A stretch of DNA of 64,000 bases, from NCBI RefSeq assembly GCF_030014955.1, contig NZ_JAGRPV010000001.1, positions 4,154,001-4,218,000 of the forward strand, written 5' to 3'. The stretch comes from Cohnella hashimotonis. GTDB taxonomy: Bacteria; Bacillota; Bacilli; Paenibacillales; Paenibacillaceae. Positions 10,097 through 19,519 of the stretch are shown in pieces. The translations under genes and the position numbers were made by a program. A model generated the notes under the pieces. The model did not search any database, was not told where the DNA came from, and worked only from the letters and a program-made list of their open reading frames with translations. The first letter of the stretch is position 1; each line of letters begins with the position of its first letter.

Positions 10097-11116
10097 ATGA
10101 AAAACTACATTGCCCATTATGCGGAAACCTTTACTCTGAATAAGTATACAGGCCGCTTCTTATTCGCAATCGCATTTCTTGCAGTTGTTGCGGTCGACAT
10201 CTATTTTGAAAATTACATCCTGTTCCAGTTCGCTTATTTAATCCTCAGCTTATTGTTAGGCCTGTCTTTTTGGAAGGAAACCTGGATTCGCAGCATGCTC
10301 GTCATTCTTATCGTTTTCTTTCGCGTTTATTTGGAGCAAGAGCCGGTACTGTTCAAACAGGATGAATTCATCTTGAGAGTCTTCACCCTGGTCGTTACGT
10401 ATTTCTCAACCTCTTCCTCTATTTCGTTTATGATCTTGTATTACAACAGGCAGAAGCAAAATATGCTTCAGCTCACATTTACGTTAGCTAAGGCCCTGGA
10501 TTCAAGAGATCATTATACGGCCGATCACTCGGATAGCGTGGCTTATTATTCAAAGAAAATCGCCGAGGAAATGAATATGTCCAAGCTGGCGTGCGAGCGC
10601 ATTTATATTGGAGGAATTCTCCATGACATCGGGAAGATTGGCGTGCCCGAGCATATTTTGCTCAAACCATCAAGACTGACCGACGAGGAGTTTGAAATCA
10701 TCAAGCAGCATCCCCTTACAGGCTATACAATGTTAAACCACATCTCCCATCTTAAACGCTCCGGCATTTTGGATATGATTCTTCATCATCATGAGAGATT
10801 TGACGGATGCGGCTATCCGAGCCGGATCGGACATTCTAACATTCCGATTGCAGCTAGAATTATGGCCGTGGCCGATACTTTCGATGCGATGACCTCCCGG
10901 AGAGTGTATAGAGGAGAACTGGATATTGCGTTTGCGATAGAGGAAATTCGGAAACATGCAGGAACGCAATTCGATCCCGACGTAGTCAAAGCCTTTCTGA
11001 GCATCTGGCAGCGCGAAGGACCTCAAATATTGTCCAAGCACGGCGCAAAACCAGCCGTCGGACAACCCTCGAATGAAAAGACAGCTGCAAACTCGGACCT
11101 AAAAGCGTCGTCCTAG
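10097..11116 (+). CDS. Membrane HD-GYP domain protein
   Basis: A 339-residue protein. About 115 hydrophobic N-terminal residues form four or so membrane helices. An HD-GYP domain (about residues 125-305) follows, with HDIGKIG as the metal-binding HD motif, HHHERFDGCGYP as the GYP region, and downstream ADTFDAMTSRRVYR. HD-GYP proteins hydrolyse cyclic di-GMP or related dinucleotides, and the intact motifs suggest activity. Its sequence is visibly more A+T-rich than its neighbours, and it sits beside a likely intron relic, so it may be acquired. Confidence 0.85.
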   Translation: MKNYIAHYAETFTLNKYTGRFLFAIAFLAVVAVDIYFENYILFQFAYLILSLLLGLSFWKETWIRSMLVILIVFFRVYLEQEPVLFKQDEFILRVFTLVVTYFSTSSSISFMILYYNRQKQNMLQLTFTLAKALDSRDHYTADHSDSVAYYSKKIAEEMNMSKLACERIYIGGILHDIGKIGVPEHILLKPSRLTDEEFEIIKQHPLTGYTMLNHISHLKRSGILDMILHHHERFDGCGYPSRIGHSNIPIAARIMAVADTFDAMTSRRVYRGELDIAFAIEEIRKHAGTQFDPDVVKAFLSIWQREGPQILSKHGAKPAVGQPSNEKTAANSDLKASS

Positions 11117-11134
11117 CCCACGGTATGCAAAAAA

Positions 11135-11166
11135 ACATCCCTGCGTAGTACGTATGCCAGGGATGT
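11135..11166. terminator. Bidirectional terminator between HD-GYP and YkgJ genes
   Basis: ACATCCCTG (11135-11143) pairs with CAGGGATGT (11158-11166). A runs precede it and T-rich sequence follows, serving the convergent genes on both sides. Confidence 0.8.
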
Positions 11167-11178
11167 TTCGTTTCGCAT

Positions 11179-11433
11179 TTATGGAGCGGTGATCCGCTCC
11201 AGCTCCGCTAAATATGCGAATGCGTCTTCGTTGCGGGCGCCGCACATCTCGGCAGACGCCTGAAGCTGTCCGCAGACGGCAGGCCGTTCGGGAAGGCCGA
11301 AGATCGAACAACGGTTGTCTTTGGTGAGCTGCACGCAGCGCACGCCCGCCGGCTTGCCATCCGGCATCCCGGGGATCGGCGAAGAGATGGAGACGACGAT
11401 GCAGCATGCGCCGCAGCCGGGCCTGCATTCCAA
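11179..11433 (-). CDS. YkgJ-type cysteine-cluster protein
   Basis: An 84-residue protein with eight cysteine-type metal ligands in the order CRPGCGACC, then [22 protein letters not shown] and EMCG. This is the typical YkgJ (UPF0153) cluster, predicted to chelate zinc or iron. The exact role is unknown. The start is TTG at 11433, preceded by GGAGGGG at a good distance. It is transcribed after hemW, 43 bases downstream of it. Confidence 0.85.
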   Translation of the reverse strand: MECRPGCGACCIVVSISSPIPGMPDGKPAGVRCVQLTKDNRCSIFGLPERPAVCGQLQASAEMCGARNEDAFAYLAELERITAP

Positions 11434-11475
11434 ATTGATCCCCTCCTCGTTATCTTTCGTCCCCGCGCAGCCGTC

Positions 11476-12654
11476 TCACGCCAGAAACGCCCCGAACACC
11501 TCGTTGCCCAGCGGCACGCCCGCCTCGCTTAACCGGTACCCGTCGTCCTCAGGCGTTCGCTCAAGCAGCCCTTGCGCCAGCAGCTTGTCAAGCACCGGAC
11601 CGAACGTCTCGGCAAGGCTAGCTCCTCCGAACTGAAGCGCAAAGTCGGCATCGCGCACGCCGGCCCGCAGCCGCAGCCCGACCATCATGAAGTCCTCCAT
11701 CGCTTCCTTCGCGGATACGGGATTGCGCTCGAGCCGGGGCAGTCCAGCCAGCGCCGCGTCAATATAAGGCTGCACGCCTTTAATATTGAGATGACGCTCG
11801 CCTAACGCATAACCGTGAGCGCCCGCACCCAGCCCAAAATAGGGCTCGTTGTGCCAATAAGCGGAGTTGTGGCGGCTCTCGAAGCCGGGACGGGCGAAGT
11901 TGCTGATCTCGTAATGCCCGTATCCGGCCTCGGTCAGACGGCGCCGCAGATGCGCGAACATCTCGACTTCGACGTCCTCCTCCGGCAGCGGCAGCTCGCC
12001 CCGCTCGTACAAGCGATGGAACAGCGTGTTCTCCTCTACCTTCAAGCTGTACAGCGAGTAATGCGGCAAATCCAGCTCGAGCGCTCGCTCCACGCTGTCG
12101 GCCAGCTGCTGCAGCGTCTGGCGCGGCAGGCCGAACATGAGGTCGATCGACAGATTCGTGAATCCCGCCGCCTTGGCGTTGGCAATGCTGTTCACGACGT
12201 CGTCCGCCTCGTGGATGCGGCCGATCGCGGCCAGCAGCGCATTATCGAACGTCTGCGCGCCGAAGCTGATTCGGTTGACGCCGCCTTCGCGCATGGCCGC
12301 GAGCTTGTCCGGGTCCGTCGTGCCGGGGTTCGCCTCCATCGTGAACTCGGCGCCCGCCGCGATCGGAAAATGGCGATTTACCGATTCAAGAAAACGCGTC
12401 ATCTGCGCGGGATTCAGCACGGTAGGCGTGCCGCCGCCGACGAACACCTTGCCGATCGCCTCGGGCGGAAGCGCCTTGACCGTATTTTCCATTTCCCGCT
12501 CCAACGCATCCAGATAGGCGTCGATCGGCTGGCCGGCGGCCACGTAGGAATTGAAGTCGCAATAGTAGCATTTGTTTGTGCAAAACGGGATGTGTATATA
12601 AAGCGCACGGGGCGTCCACGCGTGTAGCGATGGCACCGTAGCGGTTGCGTTCAT
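11476..12654 (-). CDS. hemW: HemW, radical SAM haem chaperone
   Basis: A 392-residue radical SAM protein formerly called HemN-like coproporphyrinogen III oxidase. The iron-sulphur cluster motif is CTNKCYYCDF (about residues 25-34), followed by VGGGTPT for SAM binding and the C-terminal HemN-type winged-helix domain. HemW proteins are haem chaperones rather than true oxidases, as shown in other bacteria. It follows lepA in the same orientation, as in Bacillus, with a 63-aa gene and a terminator between. Confidence 0.93.
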   Translation of the reverse strand: MNATATVPSLHAWTPRALYIHIPFCTNKCYYCDFNSYVAAGQPIDAYLDALEREMENTVKALPPEAIGKVFVGGGTPTVLNPAQMTRFLESVNRHFPIAAGAEFTMEANPGTTDPDKLAAMREGGVNRISFGAQTFDNALLAAIGRIHEADDVVNSIANAKAAGFTNLSIDLMFGLPRQTLQQLADSVERALELDLPHYSLYSLKVEENTLFHRLYERGELPLPEEDVEVEMFAHLRRRLTEAGYGHYEISNFARPGFESRHNSAYWHNEPYFGLGAGAHGYALGERHLNIKGVQPYIDAALAGLPRLERNPVSAKEAMEDFMMVGLRLRAGVRDADFALQFGGASLAETFGPVLDKLLAQGLLERTPEDDGYRLSEAGVPLGNEVFGAFLA

Positions 12655-12698
12655 AGGTTAAGCTCCTCTCGGATGCGGCGAGGCCTGCTTAAAGGAAG

Positions 12699-12738
12699 CA
12701 AAAGCTCCCCGGGACGATGCCTTCGGAGAGCTTGCCGC
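12699..12738 (-). terminator. Terminator after the 63-aa gene
   Basis: On the minus strand AAGCTCTCC pairs with GGGGAGCTT (one G-T pair) and is followed by TTGCTTCC. It separates the lepA pair from hemW. Confidence 0.6.
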
Positions 12739-12743
12739 AATCG

Positions 12744-12935
12744 TTACTCTATCAGATGTTGTTTGGCGAGAACGAGGGCTTCGATGATCTCTTGCAGCTC
12801 CTCAGCCCGCTCGACGTACAGGGAGACGTAACGTTCCCGGTAACCCGTGCTGGACAGCTCGATGTGAACATGTCCTTTGGCCGGGTCCGCGCTGATCTGC
12901 ATTTGTTCGCCTGCATAGATCGGCACGATGGCCAT
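12744..12935 (-). CDS. Small hypothetical protein, 63 aa
   Basis: Not recognised. The ORF starts at the ATG at 12935 with GGAGG nine bases upstream. The longer frame to 12956 has no supporting site. The protein reads as a small beta-rich N-terminal half (MAIVPIYAGEQMQISADP) and a C-terminal helix (ERAEELQEIIEALVLAKQHL). It lies 24 bases after lepA and is followed by a terminator, so it is probably co-transcribed with lepA. No function can be assigned. Confidence 0.65.
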   Translation of the reverse strand: MAIVPIYAGEQMQISADPAKGHVHIELSSTGYRERYVSLYVERAEELQEIIEALVLAKQHLIE

Positions 12936-12959
12936 GACGCGTCGCCTCCGTTCCAATCG

Positions 12960-14774
12960 CTAGTCGTCCAGCTTCAATACCGCCATGAACGCTTCCTGCG
13001 GCACCTCGACGTTGCCGACCTGCTTCATGCGCTTCTTGCCTTCCTTTTGCTTCTCGAGCAGCTTGCGCTTCCGCGAGATGTCGCCGCCGTAGCACTTGGC
13101 CAGGACGTTTTTGCGCATCGCCTTGATCGTCTCCCGGGAGACGATCTTCTGGCCGACGGCCGCCTGGATCGGCACCTCGAACATTTGACGCGGAATCAGG
13201 TCCTTCAGCTTCTCGCAAATGACGCGTCCGCGCTGGTAGGCACGGTCCCTGTGCACGATAAAGGAGAGCGCGTCCACTTGCTCGCCGTTTAGCAGAATGT
13301 CCATCTTGACGAGGTTCGACTGGCGGTAGCCGGTCAGCTCGTAGTCGAAGCTGGCATAACCCTTGGTGCTGGACTTGAGCTGGTCGAAAAAGTCGTAAAC
13401 GATCTCGGCGAGCGGAATGTCGTACTTGAGCGTGACGCGGTTGGCATCGAGGTACTGCATGTCGATGAACTCGCCGCGCTTGCCTTGGCACAGCTCCATG
13501 ATCGCCCCGACGTAGTCCTTGGGCACGATGATCGACGCCTTGACGTAAGGCTCTTCGACGAAATCGAGCTTGCCCGCCTCCGGATATTCCGAAGGGTTGG
13601 AGATGTCGAGCTGCGCGCCGCTGGTCAGTGTGACCTTGTAAACAACGCTCGGCGCCGTCGTGATCAGCGGGATGTTGAACTCGCGCTCGATCCGCTCCTG
13701 GATAATCTCCATGTGCAGCATCCCGAGGAAGCCGCAGCGGAAGCCGAAGCCGAGCGCCTGCGACGTCTCGGGCTCGAACCGCAGCGAAGCGTCGTTCAGC
13801 TCGAGCTTCTCGAGTGCGTCGCGCAGGTCGTTGTAGTCCGAGGACTCGATCGGGTACAGGCCGCAGAACACCATCGGATTGATGCCGCGGTAACCCGGGA
13901 GCGCCTCGGCCGTCGGACGCTTCGCATTGGTGATCGTGTCGCCCACGCGCGTGTCCTTGACGTTTTTGATCGACGCGGTGACGAAGCCGACGTCTCCCGG
14001 CCCGAGCTCGTCCACGATCGTCGAGCGCGGCATGAACGTGCCGACCTCGACGACGTCGAACGTCGCGCCCGTCGCCATGAACTTGATCGGCGTGCCCGCG
14101 CGGAGCTTGCCGTCAATGACGCGAATATAACAGATAACGCCCTTGTACGCATCATAATAAGAGTCGAAAATCAGCGCCTTGAGCGGCGCTTCGGGATCCC
14201 CCTGCGGCGCCGGCACCTTAGCCACGACCTGCTCGAGAATCTCCTTGATGCCGATGCCGTTTTTGGCGGAAGCGAGCACCGCTTCGCTCGCGTCGAGGCC
14301 GATCACGTCCTCGACCTCCTGCTTGACCCGTTCGGGCTCGGCGCTCGGCAGGTCGATCTTGTTGATGACCGGGAGAATCTCCAGGTTGTTGTCCAACGCG
14401 AGGTAGACGTTCGCAAGCGTCTGCGCCTCGATCCCTTGCGCCGCGTCGACGATGAGCAGCGCGCCTTCGCAGGCGGCAAGGCTCCGCGAAACCTCGTACG
14501 TGAAGTCGACGTGTCCCGGGGTGTCGATCAGGTGCAGCGTATAGATCTCGCCGTCGTCGGCCTTGTACTTGAGCCGGACGGCCTGCAGCTTGATCGTGAT
14601 GCCGCGCTCCCGCTCCAGGTCCATCGAATCGAGCACCTGGTCCTGCATCTCGCGCGCGGTCAGCGTGCCCGTATATTCCAAAATGCGGTCGGCCAGCGTC
14701 GACTTGCCGTGGTCGATATGCGCGATAATGCAAAAATTGCGAATATGGCTTTGCTTGTGTTGGATGTCTGCCAT
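12960..14774 (-). CDS. lepA: Elongation factor 4 (LepA)
   Basis: A ribosome-associated GTPase that acts during translation. The 604-residue protein begins [14 protein letters not shown], then shows the P-loop AHIDHGKS, the G2 region [14 protein letters not shown] and NKIDLPSA. Domains II and III follow, then the LepA-specific C-terminal domain ([19 protein letters not shown]). I use the ATG at 14774, which has AGGA eight bases upstream; a GTG seven codons earlier is less likely. The Bacillus-type neighbour hemW follows. Confidence 0.96.
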   Translation of the reverse strand: MADIQHKQSHIRNFCIIAHIDHGKSTLADRILEYTGTLTAREMQDQVLDSMDLERERGITIKLQAVRLKYKADDGEIYTLHLIDTPGHVDFTYEVSRSLAACEGALLIVDAAQGIEAQTLANVYLALDNNLEILPVINKIDLPSAEPERVKQEVEDVIGLDASEAVLASAKNGIGIKEILEQVVAKVPAPQGDPEAPLKALIFDSYYDAYKGVICYIRVIDGKLRAGTPIKFMATGATFDVVEVGTFMPRSTIVDELGPGDVGFVTASIKNVKDTRVGDTITNAKRPTAEALPGYRGINPMVFCGLYPIESSDYNDLRDALEKLELNDASLRFEPETSQALGFGFRCGFLGMLHMEIIQERIEREFNIPLITTAPSVVYKVTLTSGAQLDISNPSEYPEAGKLDFVEEPYVKASIIVPKDYVGAIMELCQGKRGEFIDMQYLDANRVTLKYDIPLAEIVYDFFDQLKSSTKGYASFDYELTGYRQSNLVKMDILLNGEQVDALSFIVHRDRAYQRGRVICEKLKDLIPRQMFEVPIQAAVGQKIVSRETIKAMRKNVLAKCYGGDISRKRKLLEKQKEGKKRMKQVGNVEVPQEAFMAVLKLDD

Positions 14775-14851
14775 CTTCTTTGTCCTTACCTCCACCGATA
14801 CATGCCGTTATCCGGCTATCCCATCTATTATATCAGCAGGGTCAAGACGCT

Positions 14852-15949
14852 TCAATCCGCAGGTTCCGACTTGCCGGGAGCCGCCTCATCGTATGCCGAC
14901 TTGGCGAGGCGGTAAGCCTCGCTGCCCTCGACGGAATCGGGGTCCTTTTCCAGCTTCCGCAGATTCTCTTTGTGGGACTTCAATTCCGACGCATAATCGG
15001 CGCGGCCCTTCTCCAGCTCCTGCTCCCGGCGCAGCAGATTCTGAATACGGGGATCGGAGGGATCCAGCCCTTTGAGCGTCTCCAGCTTGCCGTTAATCGT
15101 GGCGATTAAAAAAGCGAGATGCGCCAATTTTTTGAGCGTCTCGTCGATTTTGTTTCTGTACGAGTCGGCGGCCTGCGTGTACGCGCCTGTCTTGAGCTTG
15201 GCGCGGGACTGATCCTGTACCGCCTTAAAAGCCGCGTCCTTGACTTGGTCAGAGAGCCCTGCGGCTGTCAAAACGCGTCTTGCAGCCGTCTCCCAAGCCG
15301 CCACCGCCGCGCCTAGTTTGGACGGGTTGCCGCCCGCCGACACCGGCGGCTCGATCGAACCAAGCGCCGACAGCGCGCCGGAAAGCGCCTTGATATCGCG
15401 ATAGCCCATCGATTCGAGCGTTTCGCCGGAGCCTGCATTTTCCAGACCGGCGGCCGTCTCGCCCGGATGCTCAAGTACGATCCGCTTGGCCTCCTCCGCC
15501 AGGTCCGCCAGATGCTTGCGGAACGCCTCCCGGTCGAATCCGGACGGATTCGCCGACATGCCGTAAGCTTCCAGCCGGCCGCTCGCCCCGCCGAAGAACG
15601 CGTCGAAACGGGCGGTCAGCCGGTCCGCGGCCTCGCCCGTCACTTCGCCGTATACTTCGTCCAGGAGCTTCAGCGCTTGCGACGGGTCCGCCGTTCCGCC
15701 GCTCAGCAGCTCCTGCCGGATCTGGCCGTAGGTTTCTGCGTACGAAGACAAATAGGAAGCCGAGTTATCTTCGCCCTCCATCGCCTTGCGGAATCGAACG
15801 AGATAGTCGGACTTGATGCTGCCGGCGTCCGATATGGACACTGCGAGCGGAGTTGCCGCGGCGTCCGCCAATCTTCGGAATTGAAATGCGGAATGATTGA
15901 CCGTGAGCGGCGATAGCGCCGGCGGCAGGTTCGCGCCATGGATTTTCAT
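14852..15949 (-). CDS. Hypothetical helical protein, 365 aa
   Basis: Not recognised. I place the start at the ATG at 15949 (MKIHGANLPPALSPL) with GGAGG nine bases upstream; the longer frame to 16030 lacks a site. The composition is alpha-helical and rich in Ala, Leu, Lys and Glu, with a probable coiled coil near residues 305-345 (LLRREQELEKGRADYASELK). There is no signal peptide or membrane segment. It lies between lepA and the FAH hydrolase, outside the conserved Bacillus order, and is read in the same direction. Confidence 0.65.
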   Translation of the reverse strand: MKIHGANLPPALSPLTVNHSAFQFRRLADAAATPLAVSISDAGSIKSDYLVRFRKAMEGEDNSASYLSSYAETYGQIRQELLSGGTADPSQALKLLDEVYGEVTGEAADRLTARFDAFFGGASGRLEAYGMSANPSGFDREAFRKHLADLAEEAKRIVLEHPGETAAGLENAGSGETLESMGYRDIKALSGALSALGSIEPPVSAGGNPSKLGAAVAAWETAARRVLTAAGLSDQVKDAAFKAVQDQSRAKLKTGAYTQAADSYRNKIDETLKKLAHLAFLIATINGKLETLKGLDPSDPRIQNLLRREQELEKGRADYASELKSHKENLRKLEKDPDSVEGSEAYRLAKSAYDEAAPGKSEPAD

Positions 15950-16015
15950 CGTCGAAAGCCTCCAAAAAAGGGTTATTCCCCTTTTATCGGCAGGGTAATT
16001 TTGGAAATGAAGGGC

Positions 16016-16066
16016 AAAATGCGCGGCCATTACAGTTCATTAAAAACTGTAACCGCCGCGCATTTT
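16016..16066 (-). terminator. Terminator after the FAH hydrolase gene
   Basis: AAAATGCGCGG (16016-16026) pairs with CCGCGCATTTT (16056-16066). A second inner stem ACAGTT/AACTGT stacks on it. It ends the six-gene operon that begins near 21.07 kb. Confidence 0.8.
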
Positions 16067-16089
16067 ATGAAAAAGCGTATAAGGCAGGA

Positions 16090-16989
16090 TTAACCGATCA
16101 ATACATTTCTGAGCTCGCCTAATTTCTCGATTCGGATCTCCACCCGATCGCCCGCCTTCAAGTACACTTGACGATCCTCCGGATAGCCCATGACTACGCC
16201 CTCGGGCGTTCCCGTCAAAATGACGTCGCCAGGCTGCAGCGTCATATGCCGGCTGATGTAGCTGACGACCGTTTTGCAATCGAAGATCATGTCGCTCGTG
16301 TTGGAGTTTTGCCGCTGTTCGCCGTTGACGAAGCTCTGGATCGCCAGCCGGTTCGGGTCGCCGACTTCGTCCGCGGTAACGAGCCAGGGCCCAAGCGGAC
16401 AGAAGCCGTCGAGGCTTTTGCCGAGCAGCCATTGGGAGGTGCGAAGCTGCAAATCCCGGGCAGACAAATCGTTGGCCGCGCAATAACCGAACACGTAATC
16501 CAGCGCATCGTTCTCGCTCACGTTAAACGCGGTTTTTCCGATGACGATGGCAAGCTCCGCTTCATAGTCCATCTTGGCGGTGACGTCCGGAACGCGGACG
16601 GGCGCTTCGTGAGCGGTCAGCGCGTTGGAGAATTTGTTGAAGAGAATCGGAAAGGCGGGGATCGGCGAGTTGGTTTCTTCTGCGTGCTTCTTGTAATTCA
16701 AGCCGACGCAAATGATCTTTCCCGGCCTTCCGACGCAAGGCGCCAATCTTGCTCCTTCGAGGCTGAGCGCGGATGCCTCTGCCAGCGCCTCGTCGCGAAG
16801 CGCTTCTTCGATTCGAGCAGCGAGCGCCGCGAGTCCTTCGTCGCCCATGCCGATCAGATCGTCGGTCGATCCGGCGGACAGCGCCGCCCCCGCGCCCGCC
16901 ATCAACCGTTCGACGTCCAGCAAGCGATCGTTATCGATCGCGCCCAGCTTCAGCGTACTCTGATCATCCCAAAAGTTTACCAGCTTCAA
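16090..16989 (-). CDS. Fumarylacetoacetate hydrolase family protein (candidate 2,4-diketo-3-deoxy acid hydrolase)
   Basis: A 299-residue FAH-fold enzyme. The C-terminal catalytic domain starts near residue 90 (KIICVGLNYKKHAEET). It has the metal-binding acidic residues in MDYEAELAIVIG, the NDLSARDLQ motif and GDVILTGTPEGV. Family members cleave or decarboxylate 2-keto or 2,4-diketo acids with a divalent metal. Next to a dehydratase and an SDR, it fits the last step of the diketo-hydrolase route for deoxysugar acids, giving pyruvate plus an alpha-hydroxy acid. The exact substrate is inferred. Confidence 0.8.
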   Translation of the reverse strand: MKLVNFWDDQSTLKLGAIDNDRLLDVERLMAGAGAALSAGSTDDLIGMGDEGLAALAARIEEALRDEALAEASALSLEGARLAPCVGRPGKIICVGLNYKKHAEETNSPIPAFPILFNKFSNALTAHEAPVRVPDVTAKMDYEAELAIVIGKTAFNVSENDALDYVFGYCAANDLSARDLQLRTSQWLLGKSLDGFCPLGPWLVTADEVGDPNRLAIQSFVNGEQRQNSNTSDMIFDCKTVVSYISRHMTLQPGDVILTGTPEGVVMGYPEDRQVYLKAGDRVEIRIEKLGELRNVLIG

Positions 16990-17012
16990 GGTCTATTCCT
17001 TCTTTCTTATCA

Positions 17013-18023
17013 TTAAGGCTGCAGCAAAATCTTCGCGATGGAGCCAGGGCCTCCGATCAGCGTCTCGAAACATTCGCCGCCCTGCTCGAGCGGCCGGTGT
17101 ATCGTCCAGGGCAGCAGGTCCACCTTGCCCTCCGCGATCCAGCGCAGCGCCTGCTCGAAGTCCTGCGGATCGTAAGCGAAGGCGCCCAGCAGCTTCAGCT
17201 CCTCGCGGATGATCGTGTTGACGGGCAGCGTGCTGTCCGCCTCGTGCAGTCCGGTAAGTCCGATCCGCGCGCCTCTGCGCGCCGAGGCGATGCAGCGCAG
17301 CCGAGTCGCCTGCAGGCCGACGGCGTCGACCGCCGCCTCGAAGCCTTCGGCCGGCTTCAGCCGTTCGATCTCGGCGTCGCCGTTCGCGGGAATGCCGCCA
17401 AGTTCGGCCGCGATCCGCAACCGATCGGCATTCAGATCGGCCACGACGACTTCGCGTACGCCGAGCAGCCTCGCGGCCGCGACCGCGAACAAGCCGATCG
17501 GTCCGGCGCCCATTACCAGCAGCCGGTCTTCGGGCTGCAGCGCGATCAGCCGGCACAGATGGACCGCGCAAGCCAGCGGCTCGGCCATCGCCGCCAGGTC
17601 AAAGGACAAATCGTCCGGTATCGCGTACACGTTGGATTCGGCCACGACGGCATATTCGGCGAATGCGCCGGGAAGGTGCGCGCCGAGCAGCTTGCGGTCC
17701 GGGCACAGCTGCGCTTCGCCGCTTAGGCAATCTCTGCACTTGCCGCAAGTCTGAAGCGGATTGACCGCCACCCGGTCGCCGGGCTTGAAGCGCGACGCGC
17801 CCTCTCCCGTCCCCGCGACCGTGCCCGCGAATTCGTGCCCCATCACGAGCGGAGGCTTGCGGAGCGAGTTATGCCCCAGGTAGCCGCTCAGCTCGGAGCC
17901 GCAAATGCCGACTCGCTCGATCTTGACCAGCACTTCTCCCGCCGCCGGCTCCGGCACCGGGAGCGTCCTCATGTTCATCAGCCGCGGTCCTTCGTAGACC
18001 AGCGCCCGCATCGTCTGCGTCAT
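17013..18023 (-). CDS. Zinc-dependent medium-chain sugar/polyol dehydrogenase
   Basis: An MDR-family oxidoreductase of 336 residues (338 from an upstream ATG at 18029). The zinc signature GHEFAGTVAGTGEGASRFKPGDRV, the structural-zinc cysteine run CGKCRDCLSGEAQLC and the Rossmann motif VMGAGPIGLFAV are all present. It resembles sorbitol and galactitol-phosphate type dehydrogenases. I prefer the second ATG because AGGAG is seven bases away. It lies 21 bases after the dehydratase gene and could oxidise the free sugar or a sugar acid. The substrate is unknown. Confidence 0.8.
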   Translation of the reverse strand: MTQTMRALVYEGPRLMNMRTLPVPEPAAGEVLVKIERVGICGSELSGYLGHNSLRKPPLVMGHEFAGTVAGTGEGASRFKPGDRVAVNPLQTCGKCRDCLSGEAQLCPDRKLLGAHLPGAFAEYAVVAESNVYAIPDDLSFDLAAMAEPLACAVHLCRLIALQPEDRLLVMGAGPIGLFAVAAARLLGVREVVVADLNADRLRIAAELGGIPANGDAEIERLKPAEGFEAAVDAVGLQATRLRCIASARRGARIGLTGLHEADSTLPVNTIIREELKLLGAFAYDPQDFEQALRWIAEGKVDLLPWTIHRPLEQGGECFETLIGGPGSIAKILLQP

Positions 18024-18044
18024 GGACATTCTCCTATTCTCCTC

Positions 18045-19166
18045 CTAGCGGACTCTGTAACGGTTCAGCACCTGCTCGTCGATCTCGATGCCAAGTCCCG
18101 GCCGATCCGTCGGTACGGTAACGTAGCCGTCCTTGAACTCGATCTCGCGGCTAACGAGATCGCGCGCGAGCGGGGAGTTGGATACGGTGTATTCGATCAT
18201 GAAGCCGTTCGGAATGGCCGCCGCGAAGTGCGTGCTCGCCGCGACGAGGATGCCGGTCTTGAAGGCATGGGGCACGACCTTCTTGTGCCGGTCGTAAGCC
18301 AGGTACGCAATGCGCTTGCCTTCGGTCAGGCCGCCGACGCGGGCGAGATCCGGCTGAATGATATCGAGATGGCCCTCGTCCAGCAGCCGCTGGAAAGCCA
18401 TCCGTCCGCTCTCCTGCTCCCCGCCTGCGATCGAGATGCGGCTGCGGTCCGCAAGCGCGCGGTAGCCGGCGATATCGTTGGAGTGCACGGGCTCCTCCAG
18501 CCAGTAAACGCCGTACCGCTCATACACTTCCGCCATGCGCAGCGCGCCCTTCAGGTCCCAGGCGAGCCCCGCGTCGATCATGACGTCGACGTCGTCTCCG
18601 ACGGCTTCGCGGATCGCCTTGATCTGCGCCTCGTCGAACTTGGCGTCCCGGCCGATCGGCCCCCAGCCGAACTTCATCGCTTTGTAGCCTAGCTTCGCAT
18701 ACTGCTCGGCCATGGCCGCAGCTTCGGCGATCGTCTCGGGCATCAGGGCGCTCGCATAGGCCTTGAGCTTGCGGTTGAACACGCCGCCCATCATCTCGCA
18801 CACCGGACGGTTCATCGTCTTGCCCAAAATGTCCCACAGCGCGATATCCACGCCGCTTATCGCATGCAGCGCGGGACCGGTGCGGCCGAAGTAAATCGTG
18901 CCGCGGTACATCTTGTCCCACAGCCGCTCGATCTCGATCGGATTTTCTCCGATCAACAGGGTACGCAGGCCCGTTGCGATCGAATGCGAGGCAGGCGCTT
19001 CTACGACCGCCTTGGCGACCAGCGGTGACGAGTCGACCTCGCCGACGCCGACGATGCCCTCGTCCGTATGGATGCGGATGACGAGCGTATCCTGCGTGCC
19101 GTCGCACTGCGCGGCGTCCAGGTCGGGGATGCTCAAATAAATCGCTTCGACTTCGGTAATTTTCAT
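18045..19166 (-). CDS. Enolase-superfamily sugar acid dehydratase (mandelate racemase subgroup)
   Basis: A 373-residue TIM-barrel enzyme. The visible catalytic set is Lys165 in KAMKFGWGP, metal ligands Asp198, Glu224 and Glu250 (VMIDAG, YWLEEP, IAGGE), and the Asp273-His300 dyad (QPDLARVGG, VVPHAF). These are the mandelate-racemase-type acid/base residues seen in aldonic and aldaric acid dehydratases. It should convert a sugar acid to its 2-keto-3-deoxy form. I start it at MKITEVEAIYL with GAGGAG eight bases upstream; the frame extends further but overlaps the cupin gene. The specific substrate is not readable. Confidence 0.85.
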   Translation of the reverse strand: MKITEVEAIYLSIPDLDAAQCDGTQDTLVIRIHTDEGIVGVGEVDSSPLVAKAVVEAPASHSIATGLRTLLIGENPIEIERLWDKMYRGTIYFGRTGPALHAISGVDIALWDILGKTMNRPVCEMMGGVFNRKLKAYASALMPETIAEAAAMAEQYAKLGYKAMKFGWGPIGRDAKFDEAQIKAIREAVGDDVDVMIDAGLAWDLKGALRMAEVYERYGVYWLEEPVHSNDIAGYRALADRSRISIAGGEQESGRMAFQRLLDEGHLDIIQPDLARVGGLTEGKRIAYLAYDRHKKVVPHAFKTGILVAASTHFAAAIPNGFMIEYTVSNSPLARDLVSREIEFKDGYVTVPTDRPGLGIEIDEQVLNRYRVR

Positions 19167-19188
19167 AAGGCCAGCTCCTCTTCTATCG

Positions 19189-19503
19189 TTAGCTTCCCAG
19201 CAAATCCTCCCGCAAAGGGGTGAATACTTCCAGCACCAGCGAATCTTCCAACGCCTCGACCGAATGAGAGACGCCGCCCGGAACGACGACTTGCTCCCCC
19301 GCCGAAGCGACGATCTCGGCGCCGTCCAGCACCATCCGGATTTTCCCGGACACGACATACCCCAGCTGCTCGTGCGGATGCGCGTGCTCCGGACCGATAC
19401 CGCCTTTTTTAAATTCGATCGCCATGCTCATCAGCCGCTCTCCCGGCGAAAATACTTTGCGGCGGATCAGCGGGTTGATCTGCTGCCACTCGTTAACCGG
19501 CAT
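19189..19503 (-). CDS. KdgF-like cupin protein
   Basis: A 104-residue single-domain cupin. The metal-binding first motif is PEHAHPHEQLGYVVSG (His40, His42, His44) and the second is VVVPGGVSHSV (His80). The C-terminal ALEDSLVLEVFTPLREDLL closely resembles KdgF. KdgF opens the ring of unsaturated uronates produced by polysaccharide lyases. A role here in linearising a sugar intermediate is inferred from the family. It sits between the SDR and the dehydratase. Confidence 0.75.
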   Translation of the reverse strand: MPVNEWQQINPLIRRKVFSPGERLMSMAIEFKKGGIGPEHAHPHEQLGYVVSGKIRMVLDGAEIVASAGEQVVVPGGVSHSVEALEDSLVLEVFTPLREDLLGS

Positions 19504-19519
19504 CTTGTTCCCGCCCTTT

